From contig NZ_VNHU01000003.1 of the NCBI RefSeq assembly GCF_008124785.1, forward strand, positions 186,001 to 250,000: 64,000 nt of DNA, in the 5' to 3' direction. Below, in pieces: positions 8,428 through 17,555 of this stretch. Numbering within the stretch: position 1 is the stretch's first letter; the number at the start of each line of letters is the position of its first letter. A program made the position numbers and the translations under genes. The notes beneath the pieces were generated by a model, which ran no database searches, had not been told where the DNA came from, and saw nothing but the letters and a program-made list of their open reading frames with translations. The stretch comes from Aquimarina intermedia. Its GTDB lineage: Bacteria > Bacteroidota > Bacteroidia > Flavobacteriales > Flavobacteriaceae.

Positions 8428-8964
8428 TTAGTCGAGTTGTTCAAGAATAAAAGTTGAACGTTCCTCAATAGTACCAAACGGCACCTCAATACAAGCATAT
8501 CCAAGTTCTGTATAGGTTTTCTCTAAGCACTCATGAATTTTTTGTGCTTGTTCAAAATCTTCATAACGTTCATTATCCGTCACATGAATCTCTTTCCACG
8601 GGGGTAGTAAGAAAACATAATCATACCGATGTGTGGCACACGCTTCAAGAAAGTTATCCGGATTATTAGTGTTACTGTAATTCATATACGCAATCACATC
8701 AGGAATACCTCTATCCAAAAAGATTCTGGAGTGCTTTATATCAGTCGCTTCATGAAATTGCTTGATGCGGCCATCTAATAATAGTTGACTAAATAAAGTG
8801 GGATTCTCAAGAAATAATTGAGTGATTCCTTCTTCCTGCGCCTTTAAGGTAACAGCACGTGATATCTCATGAAGACATACTTCTCCAATACTGTCCAAAT
8901 AATCGATAACGGTAGTTTTTCCGGTAGAAGGTCCTCCGGTAATAACAATTTTTTGTTTTGTCAA
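8428..8964 (-). CDS. AAA-type ATPase / kinase (NadR-like P-loop protein)
   Basis: 178 residues with an N-terminal P-loop G-G-P-S-T-G-K-T-T at 10-18 and a later D-R-G-I-P-D segment near 103-108 typical of the AAA_28/NadR-kinase-like group of small P-loop proteins. It probably phosphorylates or senses a small ligand; the substrate is unknown. First gene of the operon with recQ and fmt, whose products act in unrelated processes, so context does not define its job. The start ATG at 8964 faces the DUF493 gene across 130 nt. Confidence 0.8.
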   Translation of the reverse strand: MTKQKIVITGGPSTGKTTVIDYLDSIGEVCLHEISRAVTLKAQEEGITQLFLENPTLFSQLLLDGRIKQFHEATDIKHSRIFLDRGIPDVIAYMNYSNTNNPDNFLEACATHRYDYVFLLPPWKEIHVTDNERYEDFEQAQKIHECLEKTYTELGYACIEVPFGTIEERSTFILEQLD

Positions 8965-9072
8965 TGGGAAAATTTTAATGCAAATTTCGTAATATTTGAC
9001 AGAATATGAAAATATTGCGTAAATCTATAGGATTAAGTAATTTAATTTTTTTTAATAGTGCTGGATACCATG

Positions 9073-9080
9073 TATCTTTG
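9073..9080 (+). promoter_or_regulatory. Likely -7 element of the DUF493 gene
   Basis: TATCTTTG matches the TAnnTTTG -7 consensus and lies 16 nt before the ATG. Nineteen nt upstream the sequence is TTT rather than TTG, so the -33 element is weak. Confidence 0.45.
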
Positions 9081-9096
9081 ACAAAAATTTGCATAG

Positions 9097-9390
9097 ATGA
9101 GTAATCCTGACGGAAGTGAAGAGTTTTATAAGAAATTAAAGAAGCAGTTAGCCGAAACAGCCCTTTGGCCAAGTGCATACCTTTACAAATTTATAGTACC
9201 TACAGAAGCAGAAAAAATAAATAAAATTGAAGGTATTTTTGATAATATGGGAGCTGTTATAAATAAGAAAGTATCTAAAAACGGCAAGTACACCAGTGTG
9301 TCAATAAATTTGAGAATGAAAAATCCGGATCATGTTATAGCAAAGTATCAAGAAGTGGCTAAAAATGTAGAAGGTGTAATATCATTATAG
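9097..9390 (+). CDS. DUF493 (UPF0250, YbeD-like) protein
   Basis: 97 residues, the family's usual length, with the ACT-like pattern: an early Y-K-F-I-V-P segment near 30-35, V-S-K-N-G-K-Y-T-S-V-S-I near 67-78 and a C-terminal Y-Q-E-V-A-K-N-V-E-G-V. Members are small cytosolic proteins of unknown function. The ATG at 9097 is the only good start. An open frame on the opposite strand (8975-9178) is a shadow of this gene. Confidence 0.9.
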   Translation: MSNPDGSEEFYKKLKKQLAETALWPSAYLYKFIVPTEAEKINKIEGIFDNMGAVINKKVSKNGKYTSVSINLRMKNPDHVIAKYQEVAKNVEGVISL

Positions 9391-9608
9391 ACTTTAGGTT
9401 CTTTTTATTATTTATTTTTTAATATGGGCTAAATACTTGCTATAAACTACGTACACTTATATTATTTTAGTATTTTGCGACAAAATAAGCACAACAATAT
9501 ATCCATCACATCGCTTATAGATTAAATTACACTAATTACCACGTATATTTAATTTCTTCAAAAGAGAGTACGTTTGAGAGTGCAATGTGATACATACATA
9601 AACTATTT

Positions 9609-10241
9609 ATGGAAATCAACAATTTAGAATACAATACTGAGCGAGAAAAGCTCATCATTCCCGAGTATGGTCGTCATTTACAAAAAATGGTAAATCATGC
9701 TATGACTATAGAAGATAAAGAGGAACGAAATAAGGTTGCCAAATCCATCATCGATGTTATGGGTAATTTACAACCTCACTTAAGAGACGTGCCTGATTTT
9801 CAGCATAAACTTTGGGATCAACTTTTTATTATGAGTGATTTCAATTTGGATGTAGATTCACCATATCCACCATTGACCAAAGAAAAACTTGAAGAACGTC
9901 CTGAACCTCTTGAGTATCCGCAAAATTTTCCTAAATATCGTTTCTACGGAAATAATATTAAAAGAATGATCGATGTGGCAAATAGTTGGGAAGACGGTGA
10001 TCTTAAAGATGGCTTGATCCTTACGATAGCGAATCACATGAAAAAATGTTATCTCAATTGGAATAGAGATACAGTAGAGGACAAAGCAATTTTTTCACAC
10101 CTGTATGAATTAAGTGGTGGAAAAATTAATTTAAAAGGAAGTAACGAGGATTTAAGTACACCTTCTGATTTATTAAGAGGAAAGAAAAAATACACGAATA
10201 AAAAGACAAATAATTTTCGCGGACGCAAAAAACGCTACTAA
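9609..10241 (+). CDS. DUF4290 domain protein
   Basis: 210 residues, a conserved Bacteroidota-only family of unknown function. Visible features: the N-terminal Y-N-T-E-R-E-K-L-I-I-P-E-Y-G-R motif at 8-22, the L-W-D-Q-L-F-I-M-S segment near 68-76, P-P-L-T-K near 86-90 and a Lys/Arg/Asn-rich tail over the last 20 residues that could bind nucleic acid. It is the gene just before murA (21-nt gap, same strand), an arrangement also usual elsewhere in the phylum, so co-transcription with murA is likely. Confidence 0.9.
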   Translation: MEINNLEYNTEREKLIIPEYGRHLQKMVNHAMTIEDKEERNKVAKSIIDVMGNLQPHLRDVPDFQHKLWDQLFIMSDFNLDVDSPYPPLTKEKLEERPEPLEYPQNFPKYRFYGNNIKRMIDVANSWEDGDLKDGLILTIANHMKKCYLNWNRDTVEDKAIFSHLYELSGGKINLKGSNEDLSTPSDLLRGKKKYTNKKTNNFRGRKKRY

Positions 10242-10262
10242 TACTTACCCCATTTATAGAAT

Positions 10263-11576
10263 ATGAGCACATTTCAAATAGAAGGAGGACATAAACTTAA
10301 AGGTGAAATTACACCACAAGGAGCAAAGAACGAAGCACTACAAATTCTTTGTGCAGTACTGCTAACCCCCGATAAGGTTACCATTTCTAATATACCAGAT
10401 ATACGAGACGTCAATAAATTGATTGAGATTCTTGGTAATCTTGGCGTAAAAATTCAAAAATTAGGTAAGGGTAAGTTCTCGTTTATAAGTGATGAACTTA
10501 ACTTAGACTATCTTGAGAGCGAACAGTTCAAAAAAGAGGGGAGTGGCCTTAGGGGATCTATTATGATCGTTGGTCCTTTGTTAGGACGATTTGGTAAAGG
10601 GTATATACCAAGACCCGGTGGTGATAAAATTGGACGTCGGAGACTAGATACACATTTTGAAGGTTTTATAAAGCTAGGAGCCAAATTTAGATACAACCGC
10701 GAAGAACGTTTTTATGGAGTAGAAGCTCCAAAAGGTTTAAAAGGTAGCTATATGCTGCTTGATGAAGCTTCGGTAACCGGTACAGCTAATATTGTTATGG
10801 CTGCGTCCCTTGCCGAAGGTACAACAACTATCTATAACGCCGCTTGTGAGCCTTATCTTCAGCAATTGTGTAAGATGCTGAATGCTATGGGAGCTAAAAT
10901 TTCCGGTATTGGATCAAATATGCTTACAATTGAAGGTGTAACAACATTAAATGGCTGTGAACATAGGGTACTGCCTGATATGATCGAAATTGGATCATGG
11001 ATAGGTTTAGCCGCTATGACGCGTAGTGAGATTACTATTAAAAATGTAAGCTGGGAAAACTTAGGTCAAATTCCGGATACATTCAGAAAACTTGGAATTA
11101 CGCTTAATAAAGTTAATGATGATATTCATATTCCAGCACATACTGAGGGTTACCAAATTGAAAGCTTTATTGATGGATCGTTTATGACCATCTCTGATGC
11201 GCCTTGGCCCGGGTTTACTCCTGATCTGTTGAGTATCGTATTAGTGGTTGCAACGCAAGCAAAAGGAGAAGTAATGGTACACCAAAAAATGTTTGAAAGC
11301 AGACTGTTCTTTGTAGATAAACTTATCGACATGGGTGCCAAAATAATTTTGTGTGATCCACATAGAGCTACTATTATAGGACATAATTTTGAATCAATTC
11401 TTAAAGCGACTACCATGGTGTCTCCTGATATCAGAGCGGGAATTTCTTTGTTGATCGCTGCATTGGGTGCAAAAGGAACTTCAGTTATTCACAATATTGA
11501 ACAGATTGACAGGGGTTATGAAAATATTGATGAACGCCTGAGAGCTATAGGAGCTAAAATTATTCGAACTGAATAA
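10263..11576 (+). CDS. murA: UDP-N-acetylglucosamine 1-carboxyvinyltransferase
   Basis: 437 residues, full-length EPSP-synthase-like fold. Transfers enolpyruvate from PEP to UDP-GlcNAc, the first committed step of peptidoglycan synthesis, in the cytosol. The PEP-binding Lys22-Asn23 pair (G-A-K-N-E-A) and the G-P-L-L-G-R-F-G-K-G block at 104-113 are clear. At the position of the classic catalytic cysteine (Cys115 in E. coli) the loop reads P-G-G-D-K-I-G, giving Asp121 (codon GAT at 10623-10625). An Asp at this site supports catalysis but prevents covalent attack by fosfomycin. Followed by a strong terminator. Confidence 0.97.
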   Translation: MSTFQIEGGHKLKGEITPQGAKNEALQILCAVLLTPDKVTISNIPDIRDVNKLIEILGNLGVKIQKLGKGKFSFISDELNLDYLESEQFKKEGSGLRGSIMIVGPLLGRFGKGYIPRPGGDKIGRRRLDTHFEGFIKLGAKFRYNREERFYGVEAPKGLKGSYMLLDEASVTGTANIVMAASLAEGTTTIYNAACEPYLQQLCKMLNAMGAKISGIGSNMLTIEGVTTLNGCEHRVLPDMIEIGSWIGLAAMTRSEITIKNVSWENLGQIPDTFRKLGITLNKVNDDIHIPAHTEGYQIESFIDGSFMTISDAPWPGFTPDLLSIVLVVATQAKGEVMVHQKMFESRLFFVDKLIDMGAKIILCDPHRATIIGHNFESILKATTMVSPDIRAGISLLIAALGAKGTSVIHNIEQIDRGYENIDERLRAIGAKIIRTE

Positions 11577-11600
11577 GGTATCATGACCTGCGATTTATGA

Positions 11601-11633
11601 CCGATTAGTATTATTATACTAATCGGTTTTTTT
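11601..11633 (+). terminator. Terminator after murA
   Basis: Perfect 10-bp stem CCGATTAGTA / TACTAATCGG with loop TTATTA, then seven T; 24 nt past the murA stop. Confidence 0.92.
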
Positions 11634-11809
11634 ATCTATAAACCTGTATGAAATTATAGTTTCTTTGAAACCTTCAAATTTTATGAGGTAAGGTAGATCC
11701 ATCTATTATTTCTTAAATCCTCTTAAGCTCATATTAATAGTTGGTTAAACCCTGATTTATATTTGATTTCATGCTAAAAGCGAAGTATCTTTTTAAAAAA
11801 GAAAAAATT

Positions 11810-12442
11810 ATGGAAAAGATATTAATTGCAGGAGCGAATGGAACTACGGGAAAACAAATTGTGGAGTTCTTAAAAAATAATTCAAACTATGAGCCGGTAG
11901 CGATGGTTCGTAAAGAAGAACAAAAGAAGGACTTTGAAGCACAAGGCGTGCAAACGATTCTAGGTGATTTAGAGAAAGATGTATCTCATACAACCAAAGG
12001 TATAGATAAAGTTATTTTTGCCGCCGGATCCGGGGGTAAAAAGGTAGTAGAAGTTGATCAAGAGGGAGCTAAGCGATTAATAGATGCATCAAAAAAATCT
12101 GACATTAAAAAATTTGTAATGCTGAGCTCAATGGGAGCAGATGCACCAGAGAAATCTGAAGATTTACAGGAATACCTTAAGGCTAAACATAATGCTGATG
12201 TGCATTTAAGAGAAAGCGGACTAAATTATACAATTGTTCGACCAGGATCTCTTAATAATGAAGGAGGAAATGACGCTATTATATTGGATGCACACCTGGA
12301 CAAGATGGGCGAAATTCCTCGTTCTGATGTCGCAAAAACATTGATTAATGCGTTGGAAAATGATCGTGCTAATAATATGACATTTGAGATTTTGGAAGGA
12401 GATACACCAATTGCTGAAGCGGTTGCCTACGCCAACTCTTAG
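11810..12442 (+). CDS. NAD(P)-binding atypical short-chain reductase (SDR_a5-like)
   Basis: 210 residues from the ATG at 11810; an in-frame ATG 39 nt upstream would add a Lys-rich leader and is less likely because the Rossmann strand then starts late. The N-terminal I-L-I-A-G-A-N-G-T-T-G-K-Q-I motif is the glycine-rich dinucleotide loop, and S-S-M-G-A-D (near 102-107) and R-P-G-S-L (near 140-144) match the NmrA/SDR_a5 group related to YwnB/YhfK. Lacks a convincing YxxxK catalytic pair at the usual place, as is normal for that group. Monocistronic, flanked by terminators. Substrate unknown. Confidence 0.82.
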   Translation: MEKILIAGANGTTGKQIVEFLKNNSNYEPVAMVRKEEQKKDFEAQGVQTILGDLEKDVSHTTKGIDKVIFAAGSGGKKVVEVDQEGAKRLIDASKKSDIKKFVMLSSMGADAPEKSEDLQEYLKAKHNADVHLRESGLNYTIVRPGSLNNEGGNDAIILDAHLDKMGEIPRSDVAKTLINALENDRANNMTFEILEGDTPIAEAVAYANS

Positions 12443-12464
12443 TTTGATTATTTATAAAAATATA

Positions 12465-12500
12465 AAACCTCTTAAATGTTAATTTAAGGGGTTTGTTTTT
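12465..12500 (+). terminator. Terminator after the SDR_a5-like gene
   Basis: Thirteen-bp stem AAACCTCTTAAAT / ATTTAAGGGGTTT (one T-G wobble), 4-nt loop, then GTTTTTT; 22 nt beyond the stop. Confidence 0.85.
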
Positions 12501-12588
12501 TAGGTCTAGTTTACATTCTATTAGCATATACTTAATGCTGCCTTAATGAATGAATGTCATGACTAGGCGCATCTTTGTCCAAAAAAAA

Positions 12589-13221
12589 ATGAACTTATTT
12601 TTGATAACATTCGGTGCGCTTATTACAATTATGAATCCCTTAGGTACCGTACCTGTTTTTATTGGTTTAACTGATGATAATACTAAAAAAGAAAATGCCA
12701 AAATTGCACTAGCAACTTGTTTCAATGTTTTACTAATTCTGATAGTATCATTTTTTGCGGGAAGTTATATTTTGGTATTATTCGGGATAACACTTGAATC
12801 TTTAAAAATTGCAGGAGGCTTAATAATTGCCTCTTCTGGGTTTGCGCTCTTAACCGGTAAGTTTAGTGAACATAAGGGAATGAAAAAGTCCGGAGTGAAG
12901 AAAGATTTGAAAACCAGAGATGAAATATCGCTTACACCCCTCGCAATTCCTATGTTAGCAGGACCCGGAACCATATCGTTACTGATATCTTATAGACAGG
13001 AGTATGATGCTATGACTGATATCATTTGGATTTTATGCGCTATTGTCGTCACAACAATTAGTATTTACGGAGTTCTACGAAGTTCTCAATTCATAGTACG
13101 GATGTTAGGTGCATCCGGAATTAATGCATTGTCCAGAATTATTGGTTTTATAGTAATAGCAATCGGAATTGAGTATATGACTTCTGCAATTCTGACCGTA
13201 GCAGAACGAATCAACTTTTAA
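12589..13221 (+). CDS. MarC-family integral membrane protein (UPF0056)
   Basis: 210 residues from the ATG at 12589; an ATG at 12550 would add 13 charged residues before the first membrane segment. Five or six hydrophobic segments are visible, beginning with one containing M-N-P-L-G-T-V-P-V-F, the family hallmark, and a second P-L-A-I-P-M-L-A-G-P-G-T-I motif near 118-130, which repeats the same half-motif as expected of an internally duplicated transporter fold. Inner-membrane location. The function is unproved in the family. Stop is 16 nt from the stop of the convergent hutG. Confidence 0.88.
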   Translation: MNLFLITFGALITIMNPLGTVPVFIGLTDDNTKKENAKIALATCFNVLLILIVSFFAGSYILVLFGITLESLKIAGGLIIASSGFALLTGKFSEHKGMKKSGVKKDLKTRDEISLTPLAIPMLAGPGTISLLISYRQEYDAMTDIIWILCAIVVTTISIYGVLRSSQFIVRMLGASGINALSRIIGFIVIAIGIEYMTSAILTVAERINF

Positions 13222-13237
13222 TTATTGAACTATGAAA

Positions 13238-14221
13238 TTACGCTTTCTCTGACTGGGATATAATAAAATATGCCAATTGTGAAACCAGCTTCGCAGTACG
13301 ATTATCAATATCAAAGAGGGGATTAAATTCTACAATATCTGCACTTATAAGCTTTTTGGATACACAAATATCTTTTAGAACCCTCAATACAATATCGACA
13401 CTAAATCCTATTGCTGATGGGGCACTTACGCCTGGAGCATACGCAGCTGAGAAGCCATCCATATCAATAGTTACATATACGTAATCGACCGAATTTATAA
13501 AGCGATCAAGCATTCTTTTAATTGCCTCATAGTTATAAATTGTAAACTCGTAATCTTCAATATATTGTACTTCTAATTCAGTAGCTATTTGAAATAGCTG
13601 CGGAATATTAGCTGCACGATTGATCCCTAAACAGAGATAATCTATAGTCTTAAAGCGCTTTGCTATTTGATTGAACGGCGTTCCTGAATTTCCTACGGTT
13701 TGCAGGTTTCTCAGATCAAAATGTGCGTCAAAATTGATGATTCCAATTTTTTTATCAGGATAGCATTCCTTAATGCCCCGAAAATGCGCAAAACTCAGAT
13801 CATGACCTCCACCAATGATTATGGGAAAGATGTTGTGTTTATGCAGCTGAAAGATAAGGGTAGCCATTTCATCCTGAGCCTGCTCCAAGTTCTGATTAGT
13901 ACATCGTATACTTCCTATATCCAGGAGGTGTGTGTTTTCCTGCAAATGATTGGCCATAGACCCAAATACCTTTCTGACAACCTGTGATCCATTAGCTGCT
14001 CCAACCCGTCCTAAATTTCGACGCACTCCCTCATCACAAAGATATCCTGCCAAAGCATACTTTTTTATCTCCTTAGGAGTTTCCAATACTATATCTTTTC
14101 TCAAATCCAGACAATGAATTTTTTCATGTAGATACTGTTGCTCCCTAGACCGTCTACCACTGTAAATGCTTGCGTCCGATTGTAGGTAGTTAGAAAAAGA
14201 AGTTGCTATTTTTTCTGTCAT
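13238..14221 (-). CDS. hutG: Formimidoylglutamase (arginase/ureohydrolase family)
   Basis: 327 residues. Ureohydrolase metal motifs are all present: G-G-G-H-D-L-S near 137-143, N-F-D-A-H-F-D-L-R near 163-171 and T-I-D-M-D-G-F near 250-256. In this position it should hydrolyse N-formimidoyl-L-glutamate to glutamate and formamide, the last step of histidine breakdown; family alone would also allow agmatinase or arginase, but the hut context decides. Its ATG overlaps the hutU stop by one base (TAATG), so it is translationally coupled as the last gene of the operon. Confidence 0.9.
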   Translation of the reverse strand: MTEKIATSFSNYLQSDASIYSGRRSREQQYLHEKIHCLDLRKDIVLETPKEIKKYALAGYLCDEGVRRNLGRVGAANGSQVVRKVFGSMANHLQENTHLLDIGSIRCTNQNLEQAQDEMATLIFQLHKHNIFPIIIGGGHDLSFAHFRGIKECYPDKKIGIINFDAHFDLRNLQTVGNSGTPFNQIAKRFKTIDYLCLGINRAANIPQLFQIATELEVQYIEDYEFTIYNYEAIKRMLDRFINSVDYVYVTIDMDGFSAAYAPGVSAPSAIGFSVDIVLRVLKDICVSKKLISADIVEFNPLFDIDNRTAKLVSQLAYFIISQSEKA

Positions 14222-16221
14222 TAGGAGATTGTTTTTAAAATTTCGTCAGATACAAGATTAGGTAATGTTACTTTCAAATTAGGTGTTCTTTCCATTTCGC
14301 GACGTATAGCGAACAAGGCTTCTTCATTTCTTGCCCAACTTCTTCGAGCGATACCATTGTTTACATCATAAAAAAGCATGTTCTTTAATTTTTTAGAAGC
14401 TTCAACAGAACCATCTAATAATAAACCAAATCCACCATTGATCACTTCGCCCCAGCCAACACCGCCACCATTATGAATAGATACCCATGTAGCACCTCTA
14501 AAGCTATCTCCGATAACATTGTGAATCGCCATATCTGCGGTAAATTTACTGCCATCATAAATATTGCTGGTTTCACGATAAGGAGAATCCGTACCACTCA
14601 CGTCATGGTGGTCTCTTCCTAATACAATAGGCCCTGACAATTTTCCTGATGCGATGGCATCGTTGAAAGCGTCAGCAATTTTGGCGCGTCCCTCTGCATC
14701 TGCATATAAAATTCTAGCTTGAGAGCCTACCACTAATTTATTAGCTTTGGCTTCTTTGATCCAGGTGATATTATCTTGTAGTTGCTGCTGTATTTCAGGA
14801 GGAGCAGTGGTTTTTATATCTTGTAACACCTTCATCGCAATTTGATCGGTATTATCGAGATCTTTTACATCTCCAGAGGTACATACCCAGCGAAAGGGAC
14901 CAAATCCATAATCAAAACACATCGGACCTAAGATATCCTGCACATAGGATGAGTATTTGAAATCAATTCCATTCTCATGCATTACATCGGCCCCTGCACG
15001 TGATGCTTCTAACAAAAAAGCATTTCCATAATCAAAGAAATAGGTTCCTTTAGCTGTGTGTTTATTAATGGCTTCAGCATGTCTTTGCAGGGAGGTCTTT
15101 ACCAGCTCTTTGAATCGTTCGGGTTCCTTACTTATAAGTTCATTTGCTTCCTCATAGCTAATACCAACAGGATAATAACCACCAGACCACGGATTGTGAA
15201 GCGATGTTTGGTCTGATCCCAAGGTTACCGGAATGGCTTCTCTACCAAAAATTTCCCAAACATCCACAACATTCCCTTGAAACGCAATAGACACGGTTTC
15301 TTTTTGTTGTATTGCCAGTTGTACCCGAACGACCAGTTCATTAAGATCACTTAAAATTTCGTCAACCCATCCTTGATCATATCGTTTTTGAGCAGCTTCG
15401 GGATTCACTTCCGCGCAGACGGTGATACAACCGGCAATATTTCCAGCTTTGGGTTGTGCACCACTCATTCCGCCCAACCCAGCGGTCAAAAATAGTTTAC
15501 CCGCTGCCGATTCGTTGGCGGGTAATGTTTTTCTAAAAGCATTCATCACGGTGATTGTAGTTCCATGAACAATTCCTTGCGGACCTATGTACATATAGCT
15601 ACCTGCGGTCATTTGACCGTATTGTGTAACACCTAATGCATTATATTTTTCCCAATCATCAGGTTGAGAATAGTTGGGAATCATCATACCATTAGTAACA
15701 ACTACTCTGGGAGCTTCCTTAGAGGATGGAAACAGTCCCATAGGATGACCCGAATAAATATGTAAGGTTTGTTCATCACTCATGGTCGCCAGATACTGCA
15801 TGGTCAATATATATTGCGCCCAGTTCTGAAAAACTGCTCCGTTACCGCCGTATGTAATCAATTCGAGTGGATGTTGAGCTACTGCAGGGTCCAGATTGTT
15901 TTGTATCATAAGCATAATACCGGCTGCTTGTAATGATTTTGCCGGATACTCTTGTATGGGTCTCGCATACATTTCATAGTTTGGCATGAATCGATACATA
16001 TAAATGCGTCCCAGCGCATCGAGCTCTACCTTAAATTCCTGAGCTAATTCGCTATGCCATTCTTTAGGAAAGTATCGCAAAGCATTGCGTAACGCAAGTG
16101 TTTTTTCATCTATGGACAAAATTTGTTTGCGTTTGGGAGCGCGGCTTATAGCAGGATCAAGAGACCGCTTAGCGGGTAAGGTCTCCGGAATTCCTTGTAG
16201 TATTTGATCTTTAAAAGTCAT
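14221..16221 (-). CDS. hutU: Urocanate hydratase (long form)
   Basis: 666 residues, about 110 longer than the common bacterial form and close to the eukaryotic-type length. NAD-dependent conversion of urocanate to imidazolonepropionate. The glycine-rich stretches T-A-G-L-G-G-M-S-G-A-Q and I-H-N-G-G-G-V-G-W-G and the F-G-P-F-R-W-V-C-T-S-G segment (cysteine at the active site in the family) identify it. It lies 23 nt downstream of hutI and overlaps hutG by one base. Confidence 0.96.
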   Translation of the reverse strand: MTFKDQILQGIPETLPAKRSLDPAISRAPKRKQILSIDEKTLALRNALRYFPKEWHSELAQEFKVELDALGRIYMYRFMPNYEMYARPIQEYPAKSLQAAGIMLMIQNNLDPAVAQHPLELITYGGNGAVFQNWAQYILTMQYLATMSDEQTLHIYSGHPMGLFPSSKEAPRVVVTNGMMIPNYSQPDDWEKYNALGVTQYGQMTAGSYMYIGPQGIVHGTTITVMNAFRKTLPANESAAGKLFLTAGLGGMSGAQPKAGNIAGCITVCAEVNPEAAQKRYDQGWVDEILSDLNELVVRVQLAIQQKETVSIAFQGNVVDVWEIFGREAIPVTLGSDQTSLHNPWSGGYYPVGISYEEANELISKEPERFKELVKTSLQRHAEAINKHTAKGTYFFDYGNAFLLEASRAGADVMHENGIDFKYSSYVQDILGPMCFDYGFGPFRWVCTSGDVKDLDNTDQIAMKVLQDIKTTAPPEIQQQLQDNITWIKEAKANKLVVGSQARILYADAEGRAKIADAFNDAIASGKLSGPIVLGRDHHDVSGTDSPYRETSNIYDGSKFTADMAIHNVIGDSFRGATWVSIHNGGGVGWGEVINGGFGLLLDGSVEASKKLKNMLFYDVNNGIARRSWARNEEALFAIRREMERTPNLKVTLPNLVSDEILKTIS

Positions 16222-16244
16222 AAATATATTCTTAGCTACTAATT

Positions 16245-17555
16245 TTATAAATGTGTTTTTAACGAATCGTTCTGTATCAGTTCTCCGTTTTTGAAAACAA
16301 ATGAGGGCTTTAGTTTACCTTGTTGGTAAAAAATCTCATTAAAATGATCTGTCTGAAAAAGATTAAAATCAGCTAAATTGTCAGGTGCCAGAGTACCCCT
16401 ATCCTCAAGATTTAATACTGCCGCCGCACGATACGTAATTCCGGCAAGTAGTTCTGCATTGGTTAGTTTTTCAAATGTGCCTAATACACATGCCTGGAGT
16501 AAAAGATCACCCATGGGAGCAGATCCCGGATTCCAGTCACTGGCTATTGCCAATGCTCCTCCTTTGTCAAGCAGTTTGCGCGCAGGAGTAAAGTCACAAC
16601 CTAAACCTAGTGAAGCGCCTGGTAAGGCTACAGCTATAACATTACTCGCTGCTAGCAATTTTATTTCTACATCAGAACTAGCTTCGAGATGATCTGCACT
16701 CAGTGCCTTAAACTCAACCGCAACTTTACTACCTCCTGTTGTAAACTGATCTGCATGAACTGTAATATCAAAACCCATTGCTTTGGCTTTTTCAAAATAC
16801 GACCTGATCGTTGTTTCAGAAAAAGCACTTTCTTCAATAAAAGCATCAATACGGTGGGTTAACTCTTCTTTTATAAGTATTGGAAATAGTTCGGCACTGA
16901 TTTCGCCAAGATAGGCTTCTGCAGTTCCTTCGTAATCTTTGGGAAGCATATGAGCTGCCAAACAGGTACTTATCAAATCAGCCAATGTATTTTGATTAGC
17001 TTGGTTAATAGCCCTTAACATTTTCAATTCTTCTTTTATTGATAACCCGTAACCACTTTTGACTTCGACCGTTGTTATGCCGGATTGTAAAAGTGTATTC
17101 GCACGTACTGCAGTAAGTTCCACTAACTCTTTTAGTGAAGCTTTTCTGGTCTGTGTAACGGTATCCCAAATACCGCCACCGGCTTTGGCAATTTCAAGGT
17201 ACGTTTTACCCGCATTTCTCAAAGCATAATCGCGAGCTCTTGAACCTGCAAAACATATATGTGTATGTGCATCGATAAAACCGGGCGTGCAAACATAATC
17301 ACCTTCCAGAACTATAAATCTTGCATTGCGTGTTAATGCTTCTGATTTTAACTCTTCATATTCTGCTATTTTTTTAATTTTATTGTCTTGACATAAAATT
17401 CCAGCATTTGAGATTATCGGTAGGTCCTCATCCTTCAATGCTCCTTTAACGTTCAAAGATGTCATAGGTAAACATTGCGTTAAGGGGCCAATAAATAGAT
17501 ACGGTGAGTGCGATTGTGTATCATTCTTCATAAAATCAGATTTAATAGGTTTCAA
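16245..17555 (-). CDS. hutI: Imidazolonepropionase
   Basis: 436 residues from the ATG at 17555; a second in-frame ATG at 17531 is equally possible, giving a 10-nt gap from hutH instead of a 14-nt overlap. Amidohydrolase fold: metal ligands H-T-H at 97-99 in F-I-D-A-H-T-H-I-C-F-A-G, a later V-H-A-D-Q-F-T-T-G-G and S-D-W-N-P-G. It opens the imidazolone ring to give formimidoylglutamate. Second gene of the hut operon. Confidence 0.95.
   Translation of the reverse strand: MKPIKSDFMKNDTQSHSPYLFIGPLTQCLPMTSLNVKGALKDEDLPIISNAGILCQDNKIKKIAEYEELKSEALTRNARFIVLEGDYVCTPGFIDAHTHICFAGSRARDYALRNAGKTYLEIAKAGGGIWDTVTQTRKASLKELVELTAVRANTLLQSGITTVEVKSGYGLSIKEELKMLRAINQANQNTLADLISTCLAAHMLPKDYEGTAEAYLGEISAELFPILIKEELTHRIDAFIEESAFSETTIRSYFEKAKAMGFDITVHADQFTTGGSKVAVEFKALSADHLEASSDVEIKLLAASNVIAVALPGASLGLGCDFTPARKLLDKGGALAIASDWNPGSAPMGDLLLQACVLGTFEKLTNAELLAGITYRAAAVLNLEDRGTLAPDNLADFNLFQTDHFNEIFYQQGKLKPSFVFKNGELIQNDSLKTHL

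Noticed and set aside
8975-9178. Minus-strand open frame of 67 codons opposite the DUF493 gene start
   Set aside because: It overlaps the conserved DUF493 gene and its promoter, has no recognisable pattern, and its composition is that of an antisense shadow.
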